A stretch of DNA of 64,000 nucleotides from Cocos nucifera (GCA_006176705.1 QRFJ01001028.1:62001-126000); one strand, 5' to 3'. Shown: positions 47,456-61,999, counted from the first letter of the stretch. A program made the numbers and translations. Notes: a model not told the origin generated them from the sequence alone.

Positions 47456-49039
47456 ATTAAAAAAAAATATGGCAGCGGTTATAAATAACCGCTGCCATAG
47501 TATATACTATCGTAGGCTCTTTTTGTAGTAGTGTCTGGCCTTAATATTTGTTTTCTCTTTTTATAATTTTAGTTTGTTAACCTTTAATTTTTTGATTTTT
47601 GACTAATTAAGATCATGCGATGATGTTTTATTTGGATCGAATTTTTATGATCTTTCTCGGATTAAATTTTCATGATTTTGTTTGGATCATATTTCTTGTA
47701 ATCTTTCTCGAATCATATATTCATGATCTTTCTTAGATCATACTTCCACGTATAAGCTCATAGAGGCTATTCCACATGACGAGGCTAGTTCAAACCATAT
47801 CATTCTTATCTGATTATTACATGTTAATTTCATCATATCAATTTCAGTTTATAATGTGACTAAGATAAGTATATCATATCCATATAATCATACCATCAAT
47901 TTTTGTTACATACATATACAGACAACATATAATATACTCATACTGTAAGACCATACAAGAATAATAATATCTCAAATATAACAAGTCCATCAAGACGAAT
48001 CCAACGATGCAAAACCAAGAATATAATTCCAATAACATACATAATAGTGATTATGTACAAGAATTTTTATCATAAATTGTGATAAATGGATTCACCAGAC
48101 TATAATCCAGATGTCAAAACTCTACTCGACGTCCTCCTGTCCAATGATTTGTATTCAAAATAAATAATTAAATTAATTTAAATTTCTAAAATTTTTATTG
48201 GAGTTTACTAGGATCCACAACCGATCCCCAAAATTCTTCTTTTTTCTTTCTTTTTTTATAATCCATCTACAAAAAAAAAAAAAAAAAATTATTTAATTTA
48301 ATTAAATATTTAGAAAAGAGAGGAATCTTTTTCTCTCTTCTTTTTCTCTTATTTTTTTATAATATTTCTCATAATTTAGATAACTAAACTAATTAATAAT
48401 TTAATTAATTATTAATCAAGAGAGAGACCTCTCTCTCTTCTCTTTCCCATTTTCTAAATAGGGGACGCAACTCCTTATTCTCCCCTCCGTCTGTCTGTGA
48501 CCGTAGGTAACTGAGCCAGCCATCCATGGCAGCCCTCGACAACGGCGAACCATGGCCCCCGGCCACAGCCACCGACGATAGTCCGAACAGTGGCTGTGGC
48601 TGGTGGCGTGCAGGCAAACATCACAAAAATAGGGCCGCCCCATTTAGAACTAAAGCCGGTGGCTCGCCATCTTCAATCAATGCCGGTGATCCAGAAGAAG
48701 AAGGGAAGAGAAAGGGGAAGGAGCTTATCTTGCTTTGGTGACTCCAGCAACCTCTTTCCTCGATGGCAGCCCAAGGACCAACTCGAGAAATTAACCTTGG
48801 AGCCCTCTCATGAATTTTTTATGAAAACTTAGGAAAAGAAAGATGGCTTTTATAGGAAAAATCTTCTAAACTTATTGGGACTCTCACGGTCCCCATCCCT
48901 TTGGAATAAGGAGGCAAAAAGACTCCGATTAGGAGTCTTCTTCCTCCTGTCTTCCCTGTGCATGGCACGCGGTGGAGTTGAACCTTGTGGCTATGGACCG
49001 GTCCAAAGTCCAAAGACTGGGCTGGGTTACTACAGAGCA

Positions 49040-51791
<2,752 letters not shown>

Positions 51792-52034
51792 ATGGAGAAG
51801 CCAAGCTTAAGCCTGGAGGCCCCTCTGGTCCCAAGCACTGAGGAAGGAGGTGGGGAGGTCTTAGCTGAGGTCAAGAGGCAGCTGTGGCTTGCAGGGCCTC
51901 TGATGACAGCAAACTTATTGCAATACATCATCGAAGTGATATCCGTGATGTTTGTTGGCCATCTTGGAGAGCTTGTTCTTGCTGGTGCCTCCATGGCCAC
52001 TTCCTTCGCTGGGGTCACTGGTTTCAGTGTTTTG
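51792..52034 (+). pseudogene. Second MATE copy, exon 1 only in this window
   Basis: This exon encodes 81 residues nearly identical to exon 1 of the MATE gene at 23690. Differences are a two-residue Ser-Leu insertion near the start, Gln to Glu in the GGGQV stretch, and Ala to Val in LALAG. The splice donor (gtttgg at 52035) and the first 700 bases of the intron are also shared. Exons 2-8 are not found up to 64000. The intron is interrupted at 52758 by a Copia element that runs past the window. It is either a truncated pseudogene or the 5' end of a gene whose first intron has grown beyond 12 kb. The open exon and intact donor leave the second option possible. Confidence 0.75.
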
Positions 52035-52042
52035 GTTTGGGG

Positions 52043-52080
<38 letters not shown>

Positions 52081-52271
52081 GCAAATGTCTGGTTTGACAA
52101 GTTTCAATCATATCACACGCATGCAATCTATGAAGGTGTGGTTTACTTTGTCTAGAAAGTAATCACAAGTCTTCATGTTCCCTTCAGTGGTAGTCTTCAA
52201 GGAGAGAGTAATTTGGTTCGCGTGATGGAAATTTGGTTCATGTGATGGGTTGTGATTGAATTGTATTCTTT

Positions 52272-52324
<53 letters not shown>

Positions 52325-52757
52325 ATCTATTATATATTGGCAATTTTTAGAGATATTTTCATCTTCTATGACTATCAGCGAAATTTTTGACAATAAGGGT
52401 TTATATTTAAATAGCTTTGATATGCTTTGTAATAGCCTTTTCGTAAAAATTAGAAAAGCTTTTACAGATTTTGACTTTTCCAAAAGTAATCTCAGTATTC
52501 CATTTGGAATTAACAAAGAATTTAAATTATAAATTCAAACGCAAGCTTCTGCTTCCTCCAGAATATTCTCTTGTGATGATTTTTCAATTACACTTTGCTT
52601 TGATTTCAAACACCAAATTCCCATGGTTATGATTATTGCTGACTCTATCTAAATTATCTCTAAAATACATACAATTGCGGCATGTCTCTCCCTCTTTTTG
52701 TCTATAAATATATATGTATGTGTGTATATATATATAATGCGCGCGTGCATGCATACA
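52035..52757 (+). repeat. Second MATE copy, intron 1 remnant
   Basis: It matches 23927-24710 of the first MATE gene, with a (CT)n(CA)n run at 52047-52080 and an AT run at 52275-52322 not seen in the first copy. It ends at the Copia LTR. Confidence 0.75.
52275..52322. repeat. (AT)n microsatellite
   Basis: An AT dinucleotide run of about 48 bases in the intron of the second MATE copy. Confidence 0.95.
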
Positions 52758-53249
52758 TGTTAGAAGAAAGAAACAAAACAAAGAAAGAAATTTGAATTTA
52801 CATTTCAGGAGTTATACATGCAAGTATATACACTCTATAAAAGAAAAATAATATATTCTAATACAGGATCATGTTAATAAGAAAAAATATTCTTGGCTAA
52901 TCTTTAAAATCATGTGATGTTTATGTGATGCTTAAATCATATATCACCTAAAATCATGGTAATACCCTCCATCAAACTCAACATGATAATACAAGGGCCA
53001 ACTTAAGTTTGGGAACTAAGACATAAAAGTGGCTAGCAAAATGAGCCTTAGTGAGGATATCAATGGTTTGATCAAAGGAATTGATAGAGATTAAATGAAC
53101 TATGTCTTGAACAATATATTTGCATACAAAGTGTCGATCATTCTCAATATGTTTGGTATGCTCATGAAACATGTCACTATGAGCAATTTGAATAGCACTT
53201 CAATTATCACAATAGAAAATAGTTGTAGAAGAGTAACTAACACCAATAT
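52758..53249 (-). mobile_element. Ale-type Copia element, 3' LTR and RNase H end
   Basis: A short LTR of about 207 bases (52758-52964, tgttagaag to tggtaata) is followed by a purine tract on the minus strand (complement of ccctccatcaaactc). Next to it the minus strand encodes the end of a Copia RNase H (CDN, then SAIQIAHSDMFHEHTKHIE, then FDQTIDILTKA). The short LTR and the gagtttgatggaggg tract suit the Ale/Retrofit group. The RNase H is cut at 53249 by the Tat element and continues from 63697. Confidence 0.75.
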
Positions 53250-54340
53250 TGTTGGGGATAAATCCACGCCTATCAAAGTTAAGACTCCGACTCTTGATCA
53301 GTTCCATCTGGTTGCAACTATAACAACTGAACCTCAATCCACAGGAGTATTTGGACTCTAAATCATTCTAAGATGGCCGACCTTTAACACTACAGTCAGA
53401 TAATCCAATTGGCTGGAAAGATCAATTTCAAATTCAATAGGGCATTGCGGATTCCTTCTCTAGACGAACTCAAATAGTTAATACTTCTGCCCCATAGAAC
53501 CAGCTAAATCTCCGACTCCTATGCATCCCATTCGGCCAATCTTCTTCCACGGAACTTCTTCAGCAGTCGAACTTCTTCCGAACTGCCTCCAGATGAATTT
53601 CAGTATTTTATCATTATTCATCGATGAGCAATCTTGGGAATGGCTGAACCTTAAAGGAACAATAGAAGCGCCAATATTTCAGTCACGCTTGCTTGTTGCA
53701 GCCATCGATCAATACTTGATTCAGACAGATCCCTCGCAGTCGGACTTCTTTCGGTTGAATGTCTTCTGGGCCTCTTCATCGGTCGAACCCCTACCGAACT
53801 TCTCTTCTGGCCGAATTTCTTCCAGCCGTTTGAAAGGATCATGGTGTATACCTTCAACATAGCGAATAAAAGCCAACACACGATCAATCTTGAGGACCTC
53901 CGAACTCCTCTAGAACAAAAATGTCCAAGAGCCCTTCATCGCCTACAACTATTCTATCTGAACTCCAGCTATTAAGTCTCCAACAGACTAGCACATCACG
54001 ATAATGGATACCATCCTTCGTAATAAATCTCACATGACTCTAAACAGCCCACTACCAAGTGGTTGTGGCTGTCACTCAGTTTGTTACAGGCTTCGAGGCT
54101 ATAAAAGAAATTCTTCAGATATATTTTCTTTAAGCTCTCTTCTTCTTTCCAAGATTCTGCAACTTTCTTGACTGAGCACTTCATTTCTATTGATCAAAAG
54201 AGCTGACTTGATCATCGGAGAATCTTATTGGAGCCGCCACCTTTGGCTCTGGATAAGATCTATTTTGCAGGTCACCGACGGCGACCTCGTCTTCTCTGAT
54301 TCTAGCACTTCTTCGGTGACAACCAGATTTCACACCGACA
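53250..54340 (+). repeat. Tat 5' LTR
   Basis: This 1091-base LTR matches 62599-63696 along its length with many transitions. It has no long frame. A tgatgctagagaaaggg stretch just downstream (54346) is in the place of the primer site; I do not recognise the tRNA. Confidence 0.88.
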
Positions 54341-54463
54341 GAATTGATGCTAGAGAAAGGGTCTAAACCTTCACCTCTGCCTTTTGAGATTTTCTTATTC
54401 TTAGAGGAGTGCTCAGCATAGATCTCTCTTCTTCTCCTCTAAAGTTCTTCTTTCCGAAAAGGA

Positions 54464-55156
54464 TGCCCCTCAGGAAGGCTTCAATCCGATGGTTAACGGC
54501 CTCTACGGTCAGATCCCATCCAAATCTGCCCATCCCTGTTTCATTCTCGACAACTCAAGCTCCACATGTAGCAATGGTAGATGCAAAGCAGTTCAACTTA
54601 CTGGTCCAGTAGGTTCGCGATCTCATGAAAGTGGTGCAGGCCATGCGGCAGCAGCAGCCCCCAACACCAGTTCGATCGGAGCAGGCTTCTCCGGAGCCAC
54701 ATGATTCGGTCTGAAAATGGCCGACTCTAGCTAGCCAACTAGTGACGTCTGAAAAGAAGAAGCAGAGGGTCGAGAGCTCCTGCTCTGATCATGACACTAC
54801 CTCTGGGGTGACTTTGCCTCTATTCAGTCAGAAGACCTTGAAGATCCACGATCGAGAGGATCTCCTAGATCGAAAATAGTAAGAGATGAACCAGCAGATT
54901 GAGAAACTCCATTGTGCTCCCCCTCCGAAGGTTCTACAACTATGTCCCTCTCAACGCTCTAAAAATTCAAGTACTGATGAAGATCGAGGAGCAGCTGCCA
55001 AGGCCGAAAAGGATGCGCTCCCATCTTGACAGATTCAATCCAAACAAGTTTTGCCTCTACCATTATGATCACGATCACGATATTAAAGAATGTATCCAGC
55101 TCCAAGATAAGATCAAGGAGCTCATCAGACGAGGCAAGCTTGGCCGATTCCTGTGA
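54464..55156 (+). pseudogene. Tat gag remnant
   Basis: An ATG at 54464 opens a short reading frame that stops near 54612. The rest is out of frame or deleted until 54980-55156. There the block FCLYHYDHDHDIKECIQLQD then KIKELIRRGKLGRFL is the zinc-binding C-terminus typical of Tat gags. The central capsid part is missing, so this copy cannot make particles. Confidence 0.7.
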
Positions 55157-55313
55157 TGCCGGCCCGAAGGAAGGATTGACCAAGGGCACTACCGCAACTT
55201 GAACCGCCTAGGAGGAGGAGCAACAAGAAGATTGACCGCCTCTCAATGTCATCAACACCATCTTTGGGGGACTTCGGTAAGGGGAGGCTAGCAGATCAGC
55301 AGAGCTCAAAAAG

Positions 55314-55607
55314 ATGTGGAGAACTGAAGAGCCCATCGTTTTCATCAATGAGGATGCCCAAGGAGTTCAGTTCTCGCACAATGATATGGTTGTAATCTCT
55401 TTAAACATTATTGATTATGATGTGCATTGCATTCTGATAGATAATGAAAACTCTGCTGATATTTTGTTTTACGATATTTTCTCAAAAATGTCTTTACCTA
55501 ATAATCGCTTGGGACCTATGAACTTTCCATTGGTAGGCTTCGCTGGTAATGCCATGCCAGTTGAGGGCATAATAACTCTGACTGTAGCTGTAGGGCAATG
55601 CCCATAG
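55314..55607 (+). pseudogene. Tat protease remnant
   Basis: The frame holds an aspartic protease of Tat type: IVFINEDAQGV, then DYDVHCILIDNENSADILFY, then GFAGNAMPVEGIITL. The catalytic loop usually reads DNGSSAD; here Gly is Glu, which should kill activity. It stops at 55607 while family similarity continues downstream in other frames. Confidence 0.75.
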
Positions 55608-55886
55608 CTGGCCAGAGCATAGGTCAACTTTCTAGTCGTAAAAGCTCCATCATCCTATAATACTATTCTTGGTCGACCTGATTTGAATGCACTTCGAGCT
55701 GTGGTATCAACTTATTATTTAAAGATGAAGTTTTCGATGAGCTGCGGAATTGGAGAGATCAGATGAGACCAGGCCTTAGCAAGACACTATTACTCCATGG
55801 CCCTATAGAAAAATCTCTAGCTCGACCTTTATCCTGTTGATGGACTGGATGTCCGCAATGACCTTACTAAGGAGCGGGGCGAGCCT

Positions 55887-57300
55887 ATGGAAGACTTCAT
55901 TTTCGTCCCATTGAACGATGAAAATGCAGAGTACACTGTGCAGATCGACTCCAACTTGAGGGATGAGGTTTGGGAGCAACTCATCGCCTTCCTTCGAAAG
56001 AATGTGGACGTCTTCGCTTGGACCTCAACGGATATGCTGGAGATTGATGCCGAGGTCATGGAACATCGACTGACTGTTGATCCTAAGTGTCGGTCAGTGA
56101 AAGAGAAGATGCGCAGCCATACTTCGGAGAGGCAGAAAGTGATTATAGAAGAAGTTGATAAGCTCCTTAAGGCCAGATTCATTCAGAAAGTTAACTACCT
56201 AAATTGGATCTCCAACGTGGTGCTTGTCAAAAAGATGAACGATAAGTGGAGGATGTGTATAGACTTCAAAAGGATGAATAAAGTCTGTCCAAAAGACAGC
56301 TATCCTCTACCTAAGATTGATCAACTGGTGGATGCAATCTCGAGCCACGAGCTCCTTATCTTCATGGATGCCTTTTTCGGCTACAACCAAATCTAGATGG
56401 TGCTAGAGGATGAGAAGAAAATCACTTTTATTACTGACCGTGGTCATTACTGTTATAGGGTTATGCCTTTCGGACTCAAGAATATAGGAGTAACGTACCA
56501 GCATTTGGTCAACAAAATCTTCAAAAAGTAGATCGACCAAAACATGGAGATGTATATGGATGACATGCTTGTCAAGAGTCGAGCTTCAATAAATCACATT
56601 ATCGACCTTGAAGAGACCTTCAGTGCATTTAAGAAGTACAAGATGAAGCTGAATCCGATCAAGTGCGCCTTCGGTATGACCTCAAAAAAATTTTTGAGAT
56701 TTATGGTGTCGAGGCATGGGATTAAGGCAAATTCAGAGAAAATTTAAGCTATTCAGGAGATGATTACTCCAAAAATGATTAAAAAAGTTCAGCACCTGAC
56801 TGAAAAAGTGACATCCCTAAATCACTTCATCTCAAAATCAATTGAGCGATGCATGTCCTTCTTTCAAGTTCTCAAGCAGCCAAAGAGCTTCTATTGGATG
56901 GTAGAATGCCAATAGGCATTTGAGGAGCTTAAAAACTATCTCAGCTCATCTCTATTGCTGGCAAAGCCTGAGTTTAGAGAAGAATTATTCTTGTACCTAG
57001 CAGTCTCCCCAGCAGCCCTAGCAGCAGTCCTGGTTAAGGAGGAAATGAAAGTACAGTGATCGTTCTACTACATAAGCTGAGTCCTGAGGGATGCAGAGAT
57101 TAGGTACTCTAAGTTAAAAAAATTGACTTACTCTCTTCTAATTACTGCAAGGAGACTCCGACTTTACTTTTAGGGTTACACCATAACTATCCTCACGGAT
57201 CAACCAATTAAAGCAGTCTTTCATCGAACGGATGCCTCCAGAAAAATCGCAAAATGGACAATCGAGCTTACAAAATTCGACATCAACTACCGACCTCGAC
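55887..57300 (+). pseudogene. Tat reverse transcriptase and first RNase H
   Basis: RT blocks in order are ARFIQKVNYLNWISNVVLVK, WRMCIDFKRMNKVCPKDSYP, FMDAFFGYNQI, a stop, CYRVMPFGLKN, a stop, MEMYMDDMLVKSR (catalytic box near 56550), and CAFGMTSKKFL. The linked RNase H follows in pieces (KAVFHRTDASRKIAKWTIEL and NYRPRP). At least six stops occur. The catalytic Asp pair is still present. Confidence 0.82.
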
Positions 57301-57429
57301 CATCGATCAAAGCCTAGATATTAATAGATTTTGTAGTAGAATGCACCATTCCAGATGAAGCCAAGCTTGAACAGAATGAAACCGACATTCTATGGCTGCA
57401 ACCAAGCCCTCTCGAAGAGAGAGCCGATC

Positions 57430-57890
57430 TTTTCAAAGGTTTTTGGATCCTGTACATGGATGGTTCATTCAATGCTGTTGGAGCAAGCATGGGGTTGGTC
57501 TTGGTTAATTCTGAGGGAGTCATCATCGAATATGCACTAAGCTTCAAATTTTCTACAACTAATAACGGAATCGAATATGAAGCCTTGATCGTTAGGTTAA
57601 AAATAGTAAAAGAATTAGAGGTAGACCGGCTTCAAATTTTCAATGATTCCCAGCTGGTGGTTGGATAGGTTAGTGGCAGCTATGAAGCCCAAAAGGAAAG
57701 CATGATGAAATATCTTGATAAAGTAAAGAACTTAACTTCGACCTTCAATAGTTTTAACATTCAAGAGATTTTGAGGGCAGAAAATATGAGAGTCGACCTT
57801 CTCTCTAAATTGGCCACTTTAGTCCTGATCGAACTGCACAAAGAAGTATTTTTTGAAATTTTAAAGTGCCCAAGCTCAGAGGAGTTGTAG
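57430..57890 (+). pseudogene. Tat second (archaeal-like) RNase H
   Basis: After the linked RNase H a second one starts: YMDGSFNAVGASMGLVL (first Asp at 57459), then NGIEYEALIVRL (Glu), then IFNDSQLVVG (Asp) and MRVDLLSKLATL (last Asp). A stop at 57666 splits it. An added archaeal-type RNase H between RT-RNase H and integrase is a known marker of the Tat group. Confidence 0.78.
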
Positions 57891-57896
57891 CCTGTT

Positions 57897-58720
57897 ATGC
57901 AGGTTGAGCACGCGTCAAGTTGGATCGACCCGCTAGTTGCCTACCTCAAGGATGGAGCTCTTTCTCATGATCCGAAAGAAGTTCAAAAACTCAAAAATCA
58001 AATTTTCGAATATGTTCTATATGAAGGCAAGCTGTATAAAAGATCGTATTCTTTACCGCTCTTGAGATATCTTCGACCTTCTAAGGCCGACTTCGTATTA
58101 TGAAAAGTACATGAGAAAATTTATGAAAGTCATGTAGGAGCCAAATCCCTATCACAAAGACTACTTCGATAGGGATACTATTGGCCGATTTTGTACCACG
58201 ACTCTATAGAGTATGTCAAAAAATATGACCGCTGTCAGAGAAATACAAACATACAAAGACAATCGACCTCCGAGCTTACTCCACTAAGCACACCTTGGCT
58301 ATTTGCACAGTGAAAAATGGATATACTTGATCCTTTTCTAATGACATCCAGACAACATAAGTTTCTCCTGATTGTGATCGACTACTTTACCAAATGGATC
58401 GAGGCTAAACCATTAACAAAAATTACTGAGACTAAGATACAGAATTTTATTTGAAAGTCAATCGTCTGCCAGTTTGGTCTGCCCCAAACTCTCATAATGG
58501 ATAACGAACGATAGTTCGCTGGGACGAGATTCGCTAAGTTCTGTGAAAATTTAAACATCTTCCATCACTTCACGTTAGTGATCTATCCACAGGCAAATGG
58601 TGAAACAGAGGTGACTAATGTGAGCAAAGTTGAAGGTCTTGTTAAATCAAGATGAGATGAGGAAAGAGATCCCGTCGATGGACCTGACGAACCTTTATGA
58701 TTGTGCAAAGGGTGGAAGAT
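57897..58720 (+). pseudogene. Tat integrase remnant
   Basis: The zinc part is present as HEKIYESHVGAKSL, then EYVKKYDRCQRN, where the first Cys of CDRC is Tyr. The core keeps MDILDPF, IDYFTKWIEAKPL, LIMDNER with a stop, and YPQANGETEVTN, giving the D, D and E positions. It ends in frameshifts near 58640-58720, where the sense-strand coding stops. Confidence 0.78.
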
Positions 58721-58960
58721 CGAGGCCTCGCTAATCTAAAACAAAGAAAAGGCCACAGCAAAAAAAAAAGGTATCATTTCATTATGGAGTTATATTCATT
58801 ACAAATAAAAGTCAATAAGATCGATTACACAAAAAGTGGACACATTACAAGCAAAATGAAGATCGACAAGGACCAACTGTGCAAAAGAACAAACACATTA
58901 CAGACGGAATGAAGATCGATGAAACCTATTACATAAAGAAAAAAGAAAAGAGGTGAAGTC

Positions 58961-59889
58961 CTAAGATGGTTCAAGCTCTTCAGACTTCGAATTATCGACT
59001 CCAGCCATCACCAAGGCTTTCTTCAATCTGAAGATCTCCTCTTCGAGCTCCTTCTTCTTATATAGGCCTTGGATATACATTCTGTTGGTGTACTCAAATT
59101 TGGCCTTGAGTTCTTGCCACTGCTTCCTCAAGACTTCGGATTCAACTTCAGCATCCTTAATAGCTTGACGCTCATAGGTCAACTAGAGCTTCAACTGTTG
59201 AACTTCAACTTTCTCCATCCGACAGCCTTCGAGAGCTCGCCGACGGTCCTCCTCAAAGAGGCGAGCTCCTCAGATTCGCCGCTTGATCTAGCCTATTGAA
59301 CGCTATAAAATTTTCTCTGAAAATAGATCGTCTCATCCCTAGCAACCTTCAGCTCATCTTCAAGTCTAGACATCTTCCCTGCCCAGGTCGTCCGATAACT
59401 ATTATGTCGGTCCTCAACATCCTGTAGCTGCTTCTGAAGCTGAAAAAACTTTTTTGAACAATCTCAATCATACCGAGCTTTGTCGTTGGACCACGACGAA
59501 CTCCCTTCCAAGAAATGAATCTTTTCTTTTGTCTCCCTAAGATCAACTTCAAGAGAGCCGATCTTCGCTGTTAGTGCCCAAGACTTATTGCTCGCGTTCT
59601 TCAAGAGTTTAGTAAGCTTCTTCTTGAAATTTTTTTTTCGGATGCTGAAGCTCATGGAATTTTTCATGTGCAAGCTTCGGAGGTGAGTGACTTCTTTAGT
59701 CGCCTCCGAAGCGTTCTTCCAAGAGGCCTGAAGGTCGGCCTCAACCTTCTTCAATCTTTTTCTTAAATGATGGATTTTCTTCTTTGAACCCTTTATCAAA
59801 GACTTGAACAAAACTCCCTGGGATAAGGGGTTGGCGTCAGCTGGAGAAAGGGGGTCGTGGCCTTGGTTGTCGGAGGCATTCTGAATCAC
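58961..59889 (-). pseudogene. Antisense coiled-coil gene, distal part
   Basis: From 59889 on the minus strand an open frame of 141 residues (HHLRKRLKKVEADLQ, SNKSWALTAKIGSLEVDLRE) runs to 59464 and continues in shifted frames (QLQKQLQDVEDRHNSYR, DELKVARDETIYFQRKFYS) to a final 73-residue piece at 58961-59182. Charged residues and leucines follow a heptad pattern, so it would form coiled coil. An acceptor-like tgtgattcag lies just before the start, so it may be a downstream exon of the antisense gene that follows. Confidence 0.5.
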
Positions 59890-60002
59890 ATACAGCGCAG
59901 AGTGTAAAAAAAATAGGGATTTGCTTTCATTACTTCAAATATTTTTGATACATTAAGAAAAAGAAAAAAAAGAGAGAAGAAAAGTATATAAACGTCAAAA
60001 GT

Positions 60003-61962
60003 TTAGATCTTGGATGGCTCGCCCACTGGAGAGGTCGAGATATTCTCGACCGTCTTCAGCTCTCGAGCAGGCCTGAATGCTACACTTGCAGGTTCTGAAA
60101 CCTCCAAAGTAACTTCAACGACATGGACAGTGGGGGCAACCTCGGCATCAGCGCACGAAGGGCCGGCTCTATTCTCTGGCTCCTTTATGAGAAGGTCCAG
60201 ATCGATGTTGAAAAAATTTTCGACGATCTGCCCCAAGCAGATTTGAAATCCTTCTAAGAAAGATTCTTGGATGAAGTCTATTTTGATGTCCTCCATATCT
60301 TTGGAGGACTTGAAGTCTTGCACGGCCCTCTCCATAGCGGCATTAACCTCCTCTAGTGCCTCCCTTCTTTCTTCCTTCTCTAGAGCTAGCTCGGCCCTCA
60401 GCTTCGCCATCTTTTCACGCTCCTCCCTTAACTCCTTCTAAAGGCATTCAACTTCAGACAAGTGGGTTTCCGAGGCCACCTTTAGAGTATCGGCCTCAGC
60501 CCAAGCCTTTTTGGCCTCTGCATGAGCTTCCTCAAGGGCCCTGAAAGTTTCAGCCCATCTCTGATTTGCTGCCTCGAAGTGAGTAAAAATTTAGTGTCCC
60601 AACTACAAAACAACAAGCGAGTCAGAATTCTAAAAGATACCAACATTAAAGCCCAAAGAGCATGAAGTCAAAATCAAAAGAAGCCACTTACCTCCAAGAA
60701 GACAGCGAAGGATTCATCGAACCTCTCAACGTCGTCCTTTTGGTGTATCCTCTCTACAATATGGGGAAGGACACTCCCCTCCATTAGCGACTGGACAACC
60801 TCTCTCGATCATTCATGGAATCCTGCTCTTATCTAAGATCCTCTCTCTCGGAGCTCTTAACCTTCCATCCGACTTTCTTACTGACGGCCTTCTTCTTCTT
60901 CCTCTCCACAACTTTCTCATGTTGAATAAGAGCAGAAGGGGCGGCCTCATCAGACAAGATTGGGCTCGGCACAGTAATGACGACCTCGAGGGCTGGCACG
61001 GCCCGAATCAGCACGACCTAGCTTGATTCTCCAGTTCAAGCCTTCTTTTGCGGTTTATCGGAAGGACCGCCCTTCCTCTTAAGGGTCTTGATTTTTTTCG
61101 TCAGACGGTTTCATTCCTTTAGAGTCATTTCTGCAAAGAAGATAAAGTTAGAAGGTCAAAAGAAAGAACACCATCCAACTAACCGAATATGAAGAACTAC
61201 CTATTGGGTTAAGAGAATTGAGATCGAAATTGAATAAGGTCTGCTCATCCAGAAGTTTAGGAATTGATGGAGCATTAAAGAACTTCAGCTTATCGACCGA
61301 ACTCCGATCCTCGCTTTCTAGTCTGGAGACTCGACAGATCGATTTTCTTATCTCGCCCCATGGGGGAAGCCCTAACCCTAAGGGTGGATGGGAGACAAAA
61401 AAGAATTTCTCCTTTCAGTCATGAATAGAGGAAGGGGCATCTTTAAGCAATCCCCTCTTACCGAACTATGGAGATACATACCACCAGTCCTTGGCGGTTA
61501 GATGGCGTTTGAAGATAAAAAAATTATGGAATAAGAAAATGGTAGGTCGGATGCCTACTATGGTGCACAGAGAGAGAAATTCTATGATGAATCTAAAGAA
61601 ATTTGGCATCATAGCAGCAAGAAAATATTGAAAAATCTGAATAGGTTAACTACAAAAGGAGGCAAGGATAACCTAAGCCCGGCCTAAAGGATTTCGATAT
61701 ACAGACAGGTTCGGTTGGAAGGAGGTGAGCAAACTCGATCGTTGAGCTCAAAAAATTCGAGCTCGTATTCAGAAGGAATCCCGAACTGAATCTTGACTAA
61801 GAAAAGGTCGTCGGACCGAAGTCTACAGGGAATGGTTATAGGCACAAAAGGATGGACCGACTCCAAGGGTTCGGCCTCCTCAGAGGGTGGGTTCACCAAG
61901 GTTAGAGGGGCCGGACTCCTAGAACAAGTTGACCAGAATCTCTCACTAGACATTTGGATCAA
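60003..61962 (-). pseudogene. Antisense gene with PF04195-like and coiled-coil parts
   Basis: The ATG at 61962 starts a protein with FGIPSEYELEFFELNDRVCS, then SNRTCLYIEIL, a stop, and in shifted frames FRFIIEFLSLCTIVGIRPT and RHLTAKDWWYVSP. These resemble the family called putative gypsy type transposon (PF04195). Plausible introns lie at 61131-61200 (donor gtagttc, acceptor tttgcag) and 60603-60691 (donor gtaagt, acceptor ttttgtag). Exon 2 holds a Lys-rich stretch (61014-60829). Exon 3 (60602-60003) is coiled coil, AKLRAELALEKEERREALEE, then an acidic tail ending at 60003. Stops and frameshifts show decay. The strand is opposite to gag-pol. Function is unknown. Confidence 0.6.
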
Positions 61963-61999
61963 AGTGAAATCGAGAAATCACCCAAAAATCAAAAAAAAA

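Larger units (their letters stand above)
45467..47534. mobile_element. CACTA (En/Spm) transposon, non-autonomous
   Basis: Ends are cactactatagaa and ttttgtagtagtg, inverted copies of each other, flanked by the 3-bp target duplication TCT (45464-45466 and 47535-47537). The empty site is seen in the other LTR at about 29931. Repeated subterminal motifs of the type ctatggcagcggtta and taaccgctgccatag occur in both orientations near both ends and around 46320-46470, as expected for transposase binding sites of this superfamily. At 2068 bases it lacks a transposase gene and must have moved with help from another copy. Confidence 0.88.
29395..49034 (-). mobile_element. Tekay/Del-like Ty3 chromovirus with nested insertions
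   Basis: The LTRs start with tgtcatg (29395) and its decayed form tatcatg (44937), and end with ttaca (31458) and ctaca (49034). The 5-bp target duplication GAGCA flanks it at 29390-29394 and 49035-49039, and the two flanks join into a sequence that exists uninterrupted at 22328-22380. Coding order on the minus strand is gag, protease, RT start, integrase end and chromodomain-type tail. The primer site, read on the minus strand next to the right LTR (44922-44933), is an initiator-Met type with one change (tgatatcagagc). Removing the nested Copia element and the CACTA element leaves about 6.8 kb. The region between the RT start and the integrase end is deleted, so it is non-autonomous. Confidence 0.85.
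44937..49034 (-). repeat. Chromovirus 5' LTR, split by a CACTA element
   Basis: The LTR parts 44937-45466 and 47538-49034 join to about 2.03 kb matching 29395-31458. Both LTRs share the GC-richer block (48460-48790 and 30910-31200), which probably includes the promoter and transcript start. Open frames at 48405-48832 are within this block and are not supported as genes. Confidence 0.85.

Noticed and set aside
48405..48832. Possible genes in the GC-rich part of the chromovirus LTR
   Set aside because: The same block is present in the other LTR without the same frames being open, and no protein family is recognisable.
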